This document shows positions 28,722-36,678 of a stretch of DNA of 64,000 bases, one piece after another; within the stretch, counting starts at the first letter, position 1; every line of letters starts with the position of its first letter. The position numbers were made by a program, and so were the translations under genes. The notes beneath the pieces were generated by a model. The model was not told the DNA's origin and searched no databases. It was given only the letters and a program-made list of their open reading frames with translations. The DNA comes from Planctomycetota bacterium. GTDB lineage: Bacteria > Planctomycetota > UBA1135 > GCA-002686595. The stretch covers positions 62,001 to 126,000 of the forward strand of contig DUCM01000005.1 in assembly GCA_012959785.1 (NCBI GenBank). Direction: 5' to 3'.

Positions 28722-30011
28722 TCAAACTCCGCGGCGGGATTGAGAGGGCTCCGGACCAAGTTCCTCCAGGCGCCGCAGATCGGCCCGGGAAACCCGCGCT
28801 CCGGGCAGAAACAGGAACAGGCCCCCCACCAGAGAGAGGCCCATGTTGCAGAGGCGGTAAGTCACGCTGACCGCCACGCCCAGGGTGAGCGAGCCCCCCA
28901 CCAGGGCGAAGAGTTGGCCGTAGGCCGCCTCCCCCACTCCCCAGCCGGCGGGCGAGAGGGGCACGGCACTGATCGAATTGGCCACCGGTACGAGGCTGAA
29001 GTAGGTGCCGAGGGAGCTCGTGTCGCCGAGATCACGGCCGAGAAAAAAGACCGCGGCGATGACGCAGGAGTGGTTGCCCACGGAGAGCAAGAGAGCCAGG
29101 AGGAGTTCAAAGGGTTGCGAGGCGTAGACCAAGGCGGCCTGTTCGAGCCGCCGCAACCTGTCCGCTTGGGGCAAGCGGTCCACCACGGCGTCCACCCGCA
29201 GGATCCGCCGCGGCCCGGGAAACAGGAGGAAGCCCAGGCCCAAGCTGGCCAGGGCGAAGGCGGCGCTGATCGAGGGGACCAGGGGCGCGAGGGCTTCGCC
29301 TGCACTCCAACTCGCCAGGGCCGCCACCCCCAGGAGGGCCCACAGTCCCACGAGCCGGTCGATGACCACCGTGGCCAGGGCCGCGGTCCGCTTGCCGGGG
29401 TTTTCGCGCACCACGAGCAGCGCCTTGGGAACATCTCCGCCGGTCAGGCCGGGAAAAACCAGGTTGAAGAAGAGCCCGATATAGGAGAGTCGCAGGGTGT
29501 TCCACCAGGTGCTCGTGCAGCCCACCAAGGCCAGCAGGCGCCACCATCGGGTGACGCCGAAGAGCGAGCCCCCCAGCAACAGGCAAAGGGCTGCTGTGAG
29601 TCCCAGGGCCGACAGGCCGCCGAGAACCCGTGGCAGACCCGGGCGCCAGCTGAATCCAGTATGGGGGCCATGGCGCGCCACGAGAACTCCCGCGCCCGCC
29701 TCGGTATCCGCGGCAAGCTCCACGGGCCACTCGTTCGGGATCTCTGCCTCGGGCGCCGGTCGAAAGCGAATCTTGTCCGCCTGCCAATCGCCCAAGATCC
29801 GGCCCTCGATCTGCACCGCTCCCGCCGGCCCTTGCCAGGCGAGTTGGTCCTGCCAGGGCAGGCCCTTTGCAACCCAAAAGAGCAGCGCCGCGGCGAAGAG
29901 GAATTTGAGCCCGGTGAAGAGCCGTCCCCGCTTGGAACGAGCCGCGCCTCCCTGGGGGCGATCGCCAACAGGCCCCGCACGATTGCCAACAAGCTCTGTA
30001 CGATCGCTCAC
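28722..30011 (-). CDS. Flippase-like integral membrane protein (UPF0104 / LPG synthase transmembrane family)
   Basis: 429 residues from a GTG at 30011 with GAGGA upstream. About seven to eight membrane helices are visible. The core motifs are TWWNTLRLSYIGLFFNLVFPGLTGGDVPKALLV, VVIDRLVGLWALLG, and, further on, VANSISAVPLSPAGWGVGEAAYGQLFAL, which mark the family related to the transmembrane half of MprF. Such proteins are implicated in lipid or glycan translocation. Between helix 1 and helix 2 there is a periplasmic insert of about 80 residues. The N-terminus carries an imperfect 7-residue repeat (ELVGNRA/GPVGDRP) from a 21-bp duplication. Confidence 0.8.
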   Translation of the reverse strand: MSDRTELVGNRAGPVGDRPQGGAARSKRGRLFTGLKFLFAAALLFWVAKGLPWQDQLAWQGPAGAVQIEGRILGDWQADKIRFRPAPEAEIPNEWPVELAADTEAGAGVLVARHGPHTGFSWRPGLPRVLGGLSALGLTAALCLLLGGSLFGVTRWWRLLALVGCTSTWWNTLRLSYIGLFFNLVFPGLTGGDVPKALLVVRENPGKRTAALATVVIDRLVGLWALLGVAALASWSAGEALAPLVPSISAAFALASLGLGFLLFPGPRRILRVDAVVDRLPQADRLRRLEQAALVYASQPFELLLALLLSVGNHSCVIAAVFFLGRDLGDTSSLGTYFSLVPVANSISAVPLSPAGWGVGEAAYGQLFALVGGSLTLGVAVSVTYRLCNMGLSLVGGLFLFLPGARVSRADLRRLEELGPEPSQSRRGV

Positions 30012-30027
30012 AAGAGCGTTCCTCGGG

Positions 30028-31245
30028 TCACGAAGCGTTGCCCCCGCCCTGGCCCTCGGAGTCCTTTGGCGCAGGCTTCCCCGCGCCCCCGGTCTCGTAC
30101 CACCAGGCTTCCCAATCCTCCTCGCGCAAACTGGCCGGGCCGCCCTCGGTGACCACTTTCAGGACCTGCATGGCGCGGGTGCGCAGGTGACTCGCCGGGT
30201 GTTGCAAGGCGAGGCCCAGGATCTCCCGCAGCCAGCGCTGGCGGGCCAGGTTGTATTCCTCTCCCGCGAGGCGCGCTGAGGGCCGTGGCAATCCGCGCTT
30301 CCGCAACAGATCCAGGAAAAGGTAGCCGGCTACTTCGTCCTGCATGCGCAATTCGCTGCCCATCAGCTGGGCGAAGACCTGGGGATCCCCACAACCCACG
30401 GCGGCGGCCACGGCACGGCCCCGCACCCGTCCGCTCGGGTCGCCCAAAGCCCAGCCCAGGGCGAGGCGAATGGTGCGTCGTTGCATCTCTCGCACGAGAG
30501 CATCGAGGCCCGTGGCAGCGCTTCTTTCACCTCCGATCTTGTCGAAGAGTGAAGCTGTGGCGTAGAGCACCCTGCGCGCGCCTTGCAGGTCGTAGGTCAT
30601 CTCGCCCACCGCCGCGATGGCGGCTGCCCGGGCTTCTTGCGAGCCGCTATCTTTCCGATAGGAGGCGACGAGGCTTGTGAGCAGCCCCGCCACTTGATCG
30701 GCGCCTGCCCGCGGCTGCGCCGGATCGAGGACCAGCGGCGCACCCACCGCGAGCCCGGGGGCAAAGTCCCCCAGGCCGATCACGGCCCGTTCGCGGGTCA
30801 GAAGCGAGGGGTCCTCGGCTACCAGTCGCGCGCACCAACTGATCTGAATTGAGCGCAGGCGCACCTTGTCTTCCGATTCAAAGGCGAGCAGTTCGTTCAG
30901 CAGCTCCAGGCATACTGCGGATGGATTGGGAATCGAATTCGCTTTGGCCCCGTGTCGCGGCGCCACGCCGATGTACAGCCCCGCCGTACGCTCGCCGGTG
31001 CGCGAGAAGGCGTAGGCAGCGTCTCCGAGCATGACGGCCCGGTAATGGTGCTTGCCATGCGCTCCGTGCAGCGCCTCGAGGTTGGCCAGTCGCGCGTCGG
31101 GCAGGTCCACAAAGTCCAGGCTCGCGATCTTCTCCAAGGTCCCGCAGCTCGCGCCCAAAAGAGCGCCAGCGAGGGCCAGGGCGCCCGCTCGGCGCCCCGC
31201 CGCTGAAGCCCCCCAAGGGCCCGCAATCTGAAGATCCTCTCGCAT
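30028..31245 (-). CDS. Predicted lipoprotein with HEAT-like helical repeats
   Basis: 405 residues. The N-terminus has a Tat-like or Sec signal with a long hydrophobic run (AGALALAGALLGASC), where Cys34 could be lipidated although the lipobox is imperfect. The C-terminal two thirds are helical, with patterns such as RGRAVAAAVGCGDPQVFAQLMG and HLRTRAMQVLKVV, resembling degenerate HEAT repeats. The C-terminus ends in a charged Gly-rich tail. It lies 16 nt upstream of the flippase-like gene, so the two are probably cotranscribed. Function unknown. Confidence 0.7.
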   Translation of the reverse strand: MREDLQIAGPWGASAAGRRAGALALAGALLGASCGTLEKIASLDFVDLPDARLANLEALHGAHGKHHYRAVMLGDAAYAFSRTGERTAGLYIGVAPRHGAKANSIPNPSAVCLELLNELLAFESEDKVRLRSIQISWCARLVAEDPSLLTRERAVIGLGDFAPGLAVGAPLVLDPAQPRAGADQVAGLLTSLVASYRKDSGSQEARAAAIAAVGEMTYDLQGARRVLYATASLFDKIGGERSAATGLDALVREMQRRTIRLALGWALGDPSGRVRGRAVAAAVGCGDPQVFAQLMGSELRMQDEVAGYLFLDLLRKRGLPRPSARLAGEEYNLARQRWLREILGLALQHPASHLRTRAMQVLKVVTEGGPASLREEDWEAWWYETGGAGKPAPKDSEGQGGGNAS

Positions 31246-31655
31246 GGCCGGAGTGTAGGCCCTGGGCCCCCTCCAGGCAAAGCCGCCGGCGGACGGAGTT
31301 CACTTTGGGCGGGAGCCGCCTATTCTCCGGGGATCCGATTCAAAGCAGCCCGGGAGCCCTGGGAGAGAAGAGTCGAGGCTGGGGACCAGGATCGGGCTTT
31401 TTCTGGAGGGCGCCGTCAGCCTGAAGCGGGTCAGCCTGAAGCGGTTGCTCGCAGCGAAAGGGCGGTGAGATGACGATTCCAAGGCTCACCAGCTTCTGGA
31501 CCCCTGGTCCTCGCCGATGTCCTCCGAGAGACTGAAGTGCGCAACCTCCCCCATCGCGGCGTCATGCGAGACCTCCGGACGCCGACCGCACAGTCGGTCC
31601 AGTACGCTTGGCCAGCGAGGGCACCGATCGAAATCCTGCTCTAGCCTCTCTTGAC
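31246..31655. other. Intergenic region with a perfect 15-bp tandem duplication
   Basis: 410 bases between the divergent lipoprotein (minus) and GNAT (plus) genes. GTCAGCCTGAAGCGG occurs twice back to back at 31415-31429 and 31430-31444. No gene, tRNA or terminator is visible in the rest. Confidence 0.6.
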
Positions 31656-32144
31656 ATGAAGGACCTTCCCGCTATCGAGCTGCGCCTCGCCCCCAAAGAA
31701 GACCGCGCCGAACTCCTGCGCATGTACGCGGAGCAAACACGCATCCTGCACGGGTTCGATGAGAGCGTCGTCCCCGATCAAGTGCTCCAGAGTGACTGGT
31801 GGCAGAAGCCCGAGGATCTCTATCCCTACATGATCTACCGCGACGGTGCGCCAGTGGGATTTTGCCTCGTCATGGGAACGAGGTACGTCGCCGCCGTCGG
31901 TGAAGAGGGTGACTACTTGATCTGGGAGATGTTCGTCGACGAGCCGTACCGTGGTAGCGGAGTCGCCGAGCTTGCGGTGCGCGAGATCGTCGCAGGCAAG
32001 CCGGGGCGATGGTCGGTGCAAGCGATGCCCAAAAACGGTCGTGCGGTGGGATTCTGGAGGCGCGTGACGTTGAAGCCACCCTATGATGGAATCGAAGGAC
32101 GCAACGCCGCGGGCTTTGCGACTTTTCAGTTCGTCGCGCCGTGA
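31656..32144 (+). CDS. GNAT-family N-acetyltransferase
   Basis: 162 residues from the ATG at 31656; a TTG 16 codons upstream is also in frame. The GNAT fold is shown by IELRLAPKEDRAELLRMYAEQTRIL at the N-terminus, the central strands YLIWEMFVDEPYRGSGVAELAVREIV (acetyl-CoA pyrophosphate loop, RGSGVA), and MPKNGRAVGFWRRV near the C-terminus. Substrate unknown. The codon use is less GC-extreme than its neighbours, which may hint at a different history. Confidence 0.8.
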   Translation: MKDLPAIELRLAPKEDRAELLRMYAEQTRILHGFDESVVPDQVLQSDWWQKPEDLYPYMIYRDGAPVGFCLVMGTRYVAAVGEEGDYLIWEMFVDEPYRGSGVAELAVREIVAGKPGRWSVQAMPKNGRAVGFWRRVTLKPPYDGIEGRNAAGFATFQFVAP

Positions 32145-32177
32145 ACAGCGCACGCTCCTCGTGGGAGGCGAGGAAAA

Positions 32178-32536
32178 TGGTGGAGGCGGCGGGAGTCGAA
32201 CCCGCGTCCTGGAGTCTCTGCGCACCAGGTGTCTACGTGTGTAGTCCTTGATTTGGTTCTCGTCCGGGGGCCGCCCAGGGACAGGCTGCCTTTGGACCAG
32301 CGCTGCTTTAGTCTCGCCGGGCGACCGCAGTGCAGAGTCGCTCCAGCCAGCCCACTGTGTACGTCTCCACGCGGCCGCGGGCACTCCGCGTGGGGACGGC
32401 TACCTAGTATCTAGGCGGCGAAAGCAAAGTTGTTGGCAAGTAAAGTTGCCTTCCCGGGATGGATTTACGGGATCACCCAGGATCCCCGACACGCGACCTC
32501 GAGTCAGGCGAAACCAGTCGAAACCGGTGCGCCCCC
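32178..32536 (-). ncRNA. ssrA: Transfer-messenger RNA
   Basis: About 359 nt. The 5' end GGGGGCGCACCGGTTTCGAC pairs with the 3' acceptor CGCCTCC ahead of an encoded ACCA, and the T arm reads GCGGGTTCGACTCCCGC. The reading frame for the tag begins at GCC after ACTTTACTT and encodes ANNFAFAA then TAG. This tag is short and ends AFAA, where ALAA is common. The gene lies next to smpB, its protein partner in ribosome rescue. Confidence 0.96.
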
Positions 32537-32617
32537 ACAAGTGTCCGGCGTCCAGTCTAGCCGCCGGCTCTCATGGAGCCCAGGGGAGATAACGGCAAAA
32601 GGCAACGAATAAGCCCC

Positions 32618-33091
32618 TCAGCGCCTGCGAGCGGCAGCCAGGGCGCGCTCCATCGAGCGCTTGTCGTCCTTGTCGCGCTGGCTCTTGCGCTTGTCATAGA
32701 GCTTCTTGCCCCGGCAGAGACCCAGCTTGAGCTTGATGCGGCTGCCCTGGAAGTAGATCTCAAGAGGAATCAAGGTCACGCCCCGCTGGGTGACCTGCTT
32801 CTCCCAACGCAAGATCTCGCGGCGGTGGGCCAAGAGCTTGCGCCGCCTGGTGGGCTTGTGGTTGTTGATGTTGCCATAGCGGTACTCGGGGATGGTGGCC
32901 CCCACCAGGAAGAGCTCGCCGCACTGAATACGACCATAGGCCTCCTGGAGCGAACAGTGCCCCGCCCGCAGGCTCTTGACCTCGGTGCCCTCGAGCTGGA
33001 GACCGCACTCGAGCTCATCGAGCACCTCGAAGGAATGATAGGCCTTCTTGTTGCGAGCGATCGAGCGGTACTCTCGGGGTTTGCCTGCCAT
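32618..33091 (-). CDS. smpB: SsrA-binding protein
   Basis: 157 residues from the ATG at 33091; an upstream in-frame ATG adds only poor sequence. It binds tmRNA and delivers it to stalled ribosomes. Signatures are ARNKKAYHSFEVLDELECGLQLEGTEVKSLRAG, then IPEYRYGNINNHKPTRRRKLLAHRREI, and the basic tail KGKKLYDKR-type segment (GKKLYDKRKSQRDKD). It lies directly upstream of ssrA. Confidence 0.97.
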   Translation of the reverse strand: MAGKPREYRSIARNKKAYHSFEVLDELECGLQLEGTEVKSLRAGHCSLQEAYGRIQCGELFLVGATIPEYRYGNINNHKPTRRRKLLAHRREILRWEKQVTQRGVTLIPLEIYFQGSRIKLKLGLCRGKKLYDKRKSQRDKDDKRSMERALAAARRR

Positions 33092-33168
33092 GGGGACATG
33101 GTAACAGGCCCCCCACGGGAACAGGCCCTCCGCCAGGGCCGTCGGCACGAGTTCTCTCAGCAGAGCCG

Positions 33169-33197
33169 TTGACCAGGAGAGGCAGCCTGCGTATGTT
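33169..33197 (+). promoter_or_regulatory. sigma70 promoter of tRNA-Leu(CAG)
   Basis: TTGACC at 33169-33174, a 17-nt spacer and TATGTT at 33192-33197 precede the tRNA by 18 nt. This is the clearest housekeeping promoter in the window and shows what the -35/-10 pair looks like in this organism. Confidence 0.75.
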
Positions 33198-33215
33198 TCT
33201 CGGACCTCGCACCCA

Positions 33216-33303
33216 GCCCGGGTGGCGGAATTGGCAGACGCGCATGGTTCAGGTCCATGTTCCCGTTAAGGGAGTGGGGGTTCGACTCCCCCCCCGGGCA
33301 CCA
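33216..33303 (+). tRNA. tRNA-Leu (anticodon CAG), CCA encoded
   Basis: The acceptor stem GCCCGGG pairs with CCCGGGC. The anticodon stem is CATGG/CCATG with loop TTCAGGT, giving CAG. It has a long variable arm (CCCGTTAAGGGAG) and T arm GGGGGTTCGACTCCCCC. The discriminator is A and CCA is encoded at 33301-33303. Confidence 0.97.
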
Positions 33304-33396
33304 TTCTCTATTGAGATTGAGGCTCTAGAGGCCCTGCTTTCTTCTGGCTGTGAAGCCGGAACCCCCTGGGCACCTCAGCCCAGAAAGGCTCAAGCG

Positions 33397-33504
33397 CTAG
33401 AACGAATTGTCGTCGGGGTAGTAGCGGATGGCCAGGGCCACCACCACCACGAGCACCAAGCCCACGCCGATGCCGATCCAGGTCAAGAGGCTGAAGCTGG
33501 GCAT
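33397..33504 (-). CDS. Small single-span membrane protein (35 residues)
   Basis: An ATG at 33504, 15 nt after the rsmG stop, opens a 35-codon frame ending in TAG at 33397. Residues 8-26 (TWIGIGVGLVLVVVVALAI) form one membrane helix, followed by RYYPDDNSF. The composition is that of a real small membrane protein. No strong Shine-Dalgarno is seen, so expression would depend on coupling to rsmG. Function unknown. Confidence 0.5.
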   Translation of the reverse strand: MPSFSLLTWIGIGVGLVLVVVVALAIRYYPDDNSF

Positions 33505-33519
33505 GTTCGAGCGCGGCGC

Positions 33520-34509
33520 CTACTGCCCGTGGCCGCCGGGGGCGCGGTAGACCAGGATGCCGCGCTTGCCCATATCCTCGGGCAGTTCGTGCTCGGCCAC
33601 GGTATCGAGGGTGAAACCCAAGCGTTCAGCCTCGCGCTCGCCGGCGCGGACTTCGCGGGACCACGAAGCGCCCTTGAGCATCACGAGATCCTTCAGGGAT
33701 TGGCGCACCTTGCGCAGGGTGCGCACATTCTCGCGCACCGAGGAGACAGCTCGTACAACCACCACATCACAACGATTCGTGGCGAGGTACTCCTCGGCCC
33801 GACCCCAATGAGAGCGGGCGTTCTTGATGCCGAGTTTCTCGATGCAGTCGGCCAGGAAGTCGGCCTTCTTCTTGGTGGAGTCGATCAAGGTCACGCTAGT
33901 GTGGCGTTCGGCCATGGCGATAGGCAGGCCCGGAAAGCCCGCTCCAGATCCGAGATCCACCACCGTGCGGCCCACGAAGCTCAAACGCTCCAGGACACGC
34001 CAGGAGTCGAGGTAGTGCTTGGCGGCGACTTCGCGGGGATCGAGGATCCCTGTCAAGTTCACATGCCGGTTGGCCTCAAGCATCATGTAGGCGTGCTCGG
34101 CAAAGCGATCGAGCAACTCCGGCGGCACACCGACCTCGTCTTGAAATGCCCACTCGAGAGCCTCGCGCAGCGTGCTCTTGGGGGGCGCGGGTATGTCCGG
34201 GCCGGGAGGCTCCTCCTCGAGGGCTTTTTTCTTGGCTGGAGCAGCGGCGGCGGTGCCTTCATCGTCGCCTTCGATAGAATCGCCTTCGAGGGCCTCACCT
34301 TCAGCGGCGCCCTCCTCGGGATCGCCGTCCTCCGACGCGGCCGCCAGATCCTCAAGGTCGTCGGGATCGAGCAGCTCCTCCGGCGCCGGGTCCTCGGTCT
34401 CGGCGTCTTCCTCCGACGGAGCGCCCTGGCCGCCGGCTGAACAGTCTCCCACGCCACCTCCCCCCCCGAGTTCGGGGTCGAAGGGGTCGGCTTCGCGCTC
34501 TGGGCACAT
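33520..34509 (-). CDS. rsmG: 16S rRNA (guanine-527-N7) methyltransferase with acidic N-terminal extension
   Basis: 329 residues from the ATG at 34509. The C-terminal 220 residues are RsmG: NRHVNLTGILDPREVAAKHYLDS, the SAM-binding VVDLGSGAGFPGLPIA, then VTLIDSTKKKADFL and RAVSSVRENV. Usual RsmG is about 210 residues. The first 100 residues here are an extra Glu/Asp/Ala-rich disordered segment (EEDAETEDPAPEELLDPDD and so on). A start further in cannot be excluded, but no ATG fits better. tRNA-Trp is immediately upstream. Confidence 0.9.
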   Translation of the reverse strand: MCPEREADPFDPELGGGGGVGDCSAGGQGAPSEEDAETEDPAPEELLDPDDLEDLAAASEDGDPEEGAAEGEALEGDSIEGDDEGTAAAAPAKKKALEEEPPGPDIPAPPKSTLREALEWAFQDEVGVPPELLDRFAEHAYMMLEANRHVNLTGILDPREVAAKHYLDSWRVLERLSFVGRTVVDLGSGAGFPGLPIAMAERHTSVTLIDSTKKKADFLADCIEKLGIKNARSHWGRAEEYLATNRCDVVVVRAVSSVRENVRTLRKVRQSLKDLVMLKGASWSREVRAGEREAERLGFTLDTVAEHELPEDMGKRGILVYRAPGGHGQ

Positions 34510-34543
34510 GGACGGGGCGGGGGGGTATGGAGGAAGCTGGGAT

Positions 34544-34621
34544 TGGCAGGGCAGCAGGGACTCGAACCCCGATCCTACTGATTTGGAATCAGTCGCTCTA
34601 ACCAATTGGAGCTACTGCCCT
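34544..34621 (-). tRNA. tRNA-Trp (anticodon CCA), CCA end encoded
   Basis: The acceptor AGGGCAG pairs with CTGCCCT. The D arm is GCTC...GAGC, the anticodon stem ACTGA/TCAGT with loop TTCCAAA gives CCA, and the T arm is CGGGG-TTCGAGT-CCCTG. Discriminator G73, as expected for bacterial tRNA-Trp, precedes the encoded CCA at 34544-34546. Confidence 0.96.
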
Positions 34622-34753
34622 CCAGGGGAGCGTGGGAGGGTAGCCGCAGCCCTGCCCCCCTGCAAGACCGAGCCAGGGGACTCCGCCCCCGGCCCCCCCC
34701 GCTTCGATTGCCCTTGCACGAGATGGCCCGGGCACTAGCATGGAGCAACCCGT

Positions 34754-36103
34754 ATGTCTGCCCCGCCGCCCGATCCCAGCCCGCCCGCTTCCGGGCTCCC
34801 CTCGAGCGAGGGCAACGAGCCGCGCATTGTGGAAGCGGCTGACCTCGTGGACGAGATCACCGACACGAGTTCCCTGCGTGTCATTTCCCGCTTGCAACGC
34901 AACGGGCACGAGGCCTATCTCGTGGGCGGCTGTGTACGCGACCTCTTGGTGGGCCTCACGCCCAAGGACTTCGATGTGGCCACTAGCGCCCGGCCGCGGC
35001 AGGTGCGACGACTGTTTCCACGCAACAGCCACATCATCGGTCGCCGTTTCCGGCTGGTGCACATCCGCTTCGCCGGGGACACGGTGATTGAAACGGCTAC
35101 TTTCCGGGGCGAGCCCGCGGAGGCCACGGCGGAGGGCGACCTGTTGATCCGCGAGGACAATACCTTCGGCACGGCCATCGAGGACGCTCGGCGCCGGGAC
35201 TTCACGGTCAACGGCCTGTTCCTCGATCCCGACAGCGAGCGCATCCTCGACTGGGTCGGGGGCCTCGAAGATCTCGACGCCGGCATTCTGCGCACCATCG
35301 GCGATCCCGAAGTGCGCATCCCCGAAGACCCCGTGCGCATCCTGCGAGCGATCAAGTTCGCCACGCGCCTGGGTTTCCACATCGAGGATCGCACCTGGCG
35401 CGCCATGTGCGACAACGCCCACGAACTCGAACGCTCGGCGCCGCCGCGGGTGCTGGAGGAGATCCTGCGCCTGTTGCGCTCGGGCACGGCACTTGGTGCC
35501 TTCAAGAAGATGCGTCATTGCGGCGTGCTGAAAATCCTGTTGCCCGACCTCGACAAGCACCTAGGTCCCCATGGCGATCAATCCGAGGCGGATCACAAGC
35601 GCGCGGAGAGTTTTTGGCGCCTCCTGGAAGCCCTCGACTCGGCTGTGCACGATGGCTACGAGCCCACCACGGCAACCTCCCTGGCCCTGCTCTACCACGA
35701 CATCGCCGAGTGCGAAGCCGATCCAAAGACCCGCCGCGCAAAGGGCGACCCGCCCGAGTGGCAAAAAGTAACGGGCGAAGTCCTCGAGCACCTGATCGGC
35801 AACGCGCGACTCTCCCGGCGGGACAGCTCAAGGGCGCGCAAGATCATCTTCCAACAGCGCACCTTCAGCCGCCCCGGCGGGCGCCGTTTTCGACCGCAGG
35901 TCTTCTGCCTCTCGGAAGAGTTCCCCGAGGCCCTGGAACTCTTCCGCCTGCGCTGCGAAGCCCGCGGCGAAGGTTGGGACATCTACAAGGCCTGGGAAGA
36001 GCGCTACGAGTCGGCCAGCTCCGCGGACCCCGAGGACATCGCAGACGAAAAGAAGCGCTCCCGGCGCCGCCGCCCGCGGCGCAAACGCAAGCCGAAAACA
36101 TAG
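34754..36103 (+). CDS. Poly(A) polymerase / tRNA nucleotidyltransferase family protein
   Basis: 449 residues. The class II nucleotidyltransferase head has EAYLVGGCVRDLLVGLTPKDFDVAT with metal-binding Asp72 and Asp74, then RRDFTVNGLFLDP near 148 and the RNA-binding region PVRILRAIKFATRLGF. The C-terminus is basic (KKRSRRRRPRRKRKPKT), as in PcnB poly(A) polymerase. All three tRNA genes in the window encode CCA, which makes a poly(A) polymerase role more likely than obligatory CCA addition. Sequence alone does not separate the two activities. Confidence 0.85.
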   Translation: MSAPPPDPSPPASGLPSSEGNEPRIVEAADLVDEITDTSSLRVISRLQRNGHEAYLVGGCVRDLLVGLTPKDFDVATSARPRQVRRLFPRNSHIIGRRFRLVHIRFAGDTVIETATFRGEPAEATAEGDLLIREDNTFGTAIEDARRRDFTVNGLFLDPDSERILDWVGGLEDLDAGILRTIGDPEVRIPEDPVRILRAIKFATRLGFHIEDRTWRAMCDNAHELERSAPPRVLEEILRLLRSGTALGAFKKMRHCGVLKILLPDLDKHLGPHGDQSEADHKRAESFWRLLEALDSAVHDGYEPTTATSLALLYHDIAECEADPKTRRAKGDPPEWQKVTGEVLEHLIGNARLSRRDSSRARKIIFQQRTFSRPGGRRFRPQVFCLSEEFPEALELFRLRCEARGEGWDIYKAWEERYESASSADPEDIADEKKRSRRRRPRRKRKPKT

Positions 36104-36456
36104 CGGCAACCCGCCGCGAAGCAGGCGCCCTGTCTGGATCGGGGCTGTGCTCTCAGGATTGGGGCCTCACGATTGAGACCCTGAGGCGCGGGGCCTGTGG
36201 AAAAAAATGCCCTTTCCCCGACCCCTGCCCCCTGGAGGGGTAACTTTTCTTGGCTTCGACGGCGGAAAGCGCCTCCGGGAGTACCTAAACGGCCTCGTAC
36301 TGCCCTTCGGGGCAGGGACGCTCCATGGTTGCGGTGACTGTGTGCAGCGACCTGTGCGGGTACCGATTCTGGTGCGCCAGCGCGGGGAGGTGATTCCGCC
36401 CGAGCCACTGACCGAGATCCATGAGGGATCCTTCCCCCTCAACGGTTCTCATACTT

Positions 36457-36506
36457 CCGGGCAGCGACGCGCCATTGGCGGGCCGCTGCCCGGTTTTTCC
36501 TTTTTC
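36457..36506 (+). terminator. Rho-independent terminator
   Basis: CCGGGCAGCG (36457-36466) pairs perfectly with CGCTGCCCGG (36484-36493), with an inner GCGCC/GGCG helix, and is followed by TTTTTCCTTTTTC. Confidence 0.88.
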
Positions 36507-36527
36507 TTGCGGGCAGGGGGGGGATGG

Positions 36528-36572
36528 GTCTGGCTGGTAGGAGTCTGGCCGGTAGGGGTCTGGATGACTCCT
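36528..36572. repeat. Three tandem 15-bp repeat units
   Basis: GTCTGGCTGGTAGGA at 36528-36542 is followed by GTCTGGCCGGTAGGG at 36543-36557 and a decayed third unit beginning GTCTGGATGACTC at 36558. The array lies between the terminator and the next gene. Confidence 0.7.
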
Positions 36573-36678
36573 GTGAAGTCGCTCGGAAGGCTTCGGTGCG
36601 CCGATTTATTTTTTGCGCCCGGCGCTTCCCTTGGGTTGGGCCGTGGATCAAGGGCCATGGGATCGGTACCCTGCACCC

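Larger units (their letters stand above)
36104..36678. other. Long intergenic region ending in a strong plus-strand terminator; candidate structured RNA
   Basis: 575 bases between the nucleotidyltransferase and a lipoprotein gene. Several short hairpins are visible (for example CCCCCTGGAGGGG at 36229-36241). The region closes with a terminator at 36457-36506, about 350 nt past the stop, and then a 15-bp tandem repeat. A 55-codon frame on the minus strand (36285-36452) has no recognisable family. I see no tRNA, SRP or RNase P core. Confidence 0.45.

Noticed and set aside
34598..35560. 320-codon frame antisense to the nucleotidyltransferase gene
   Set aside because: It is a shadow of the plus-strand gene, which has all its motifs intact.
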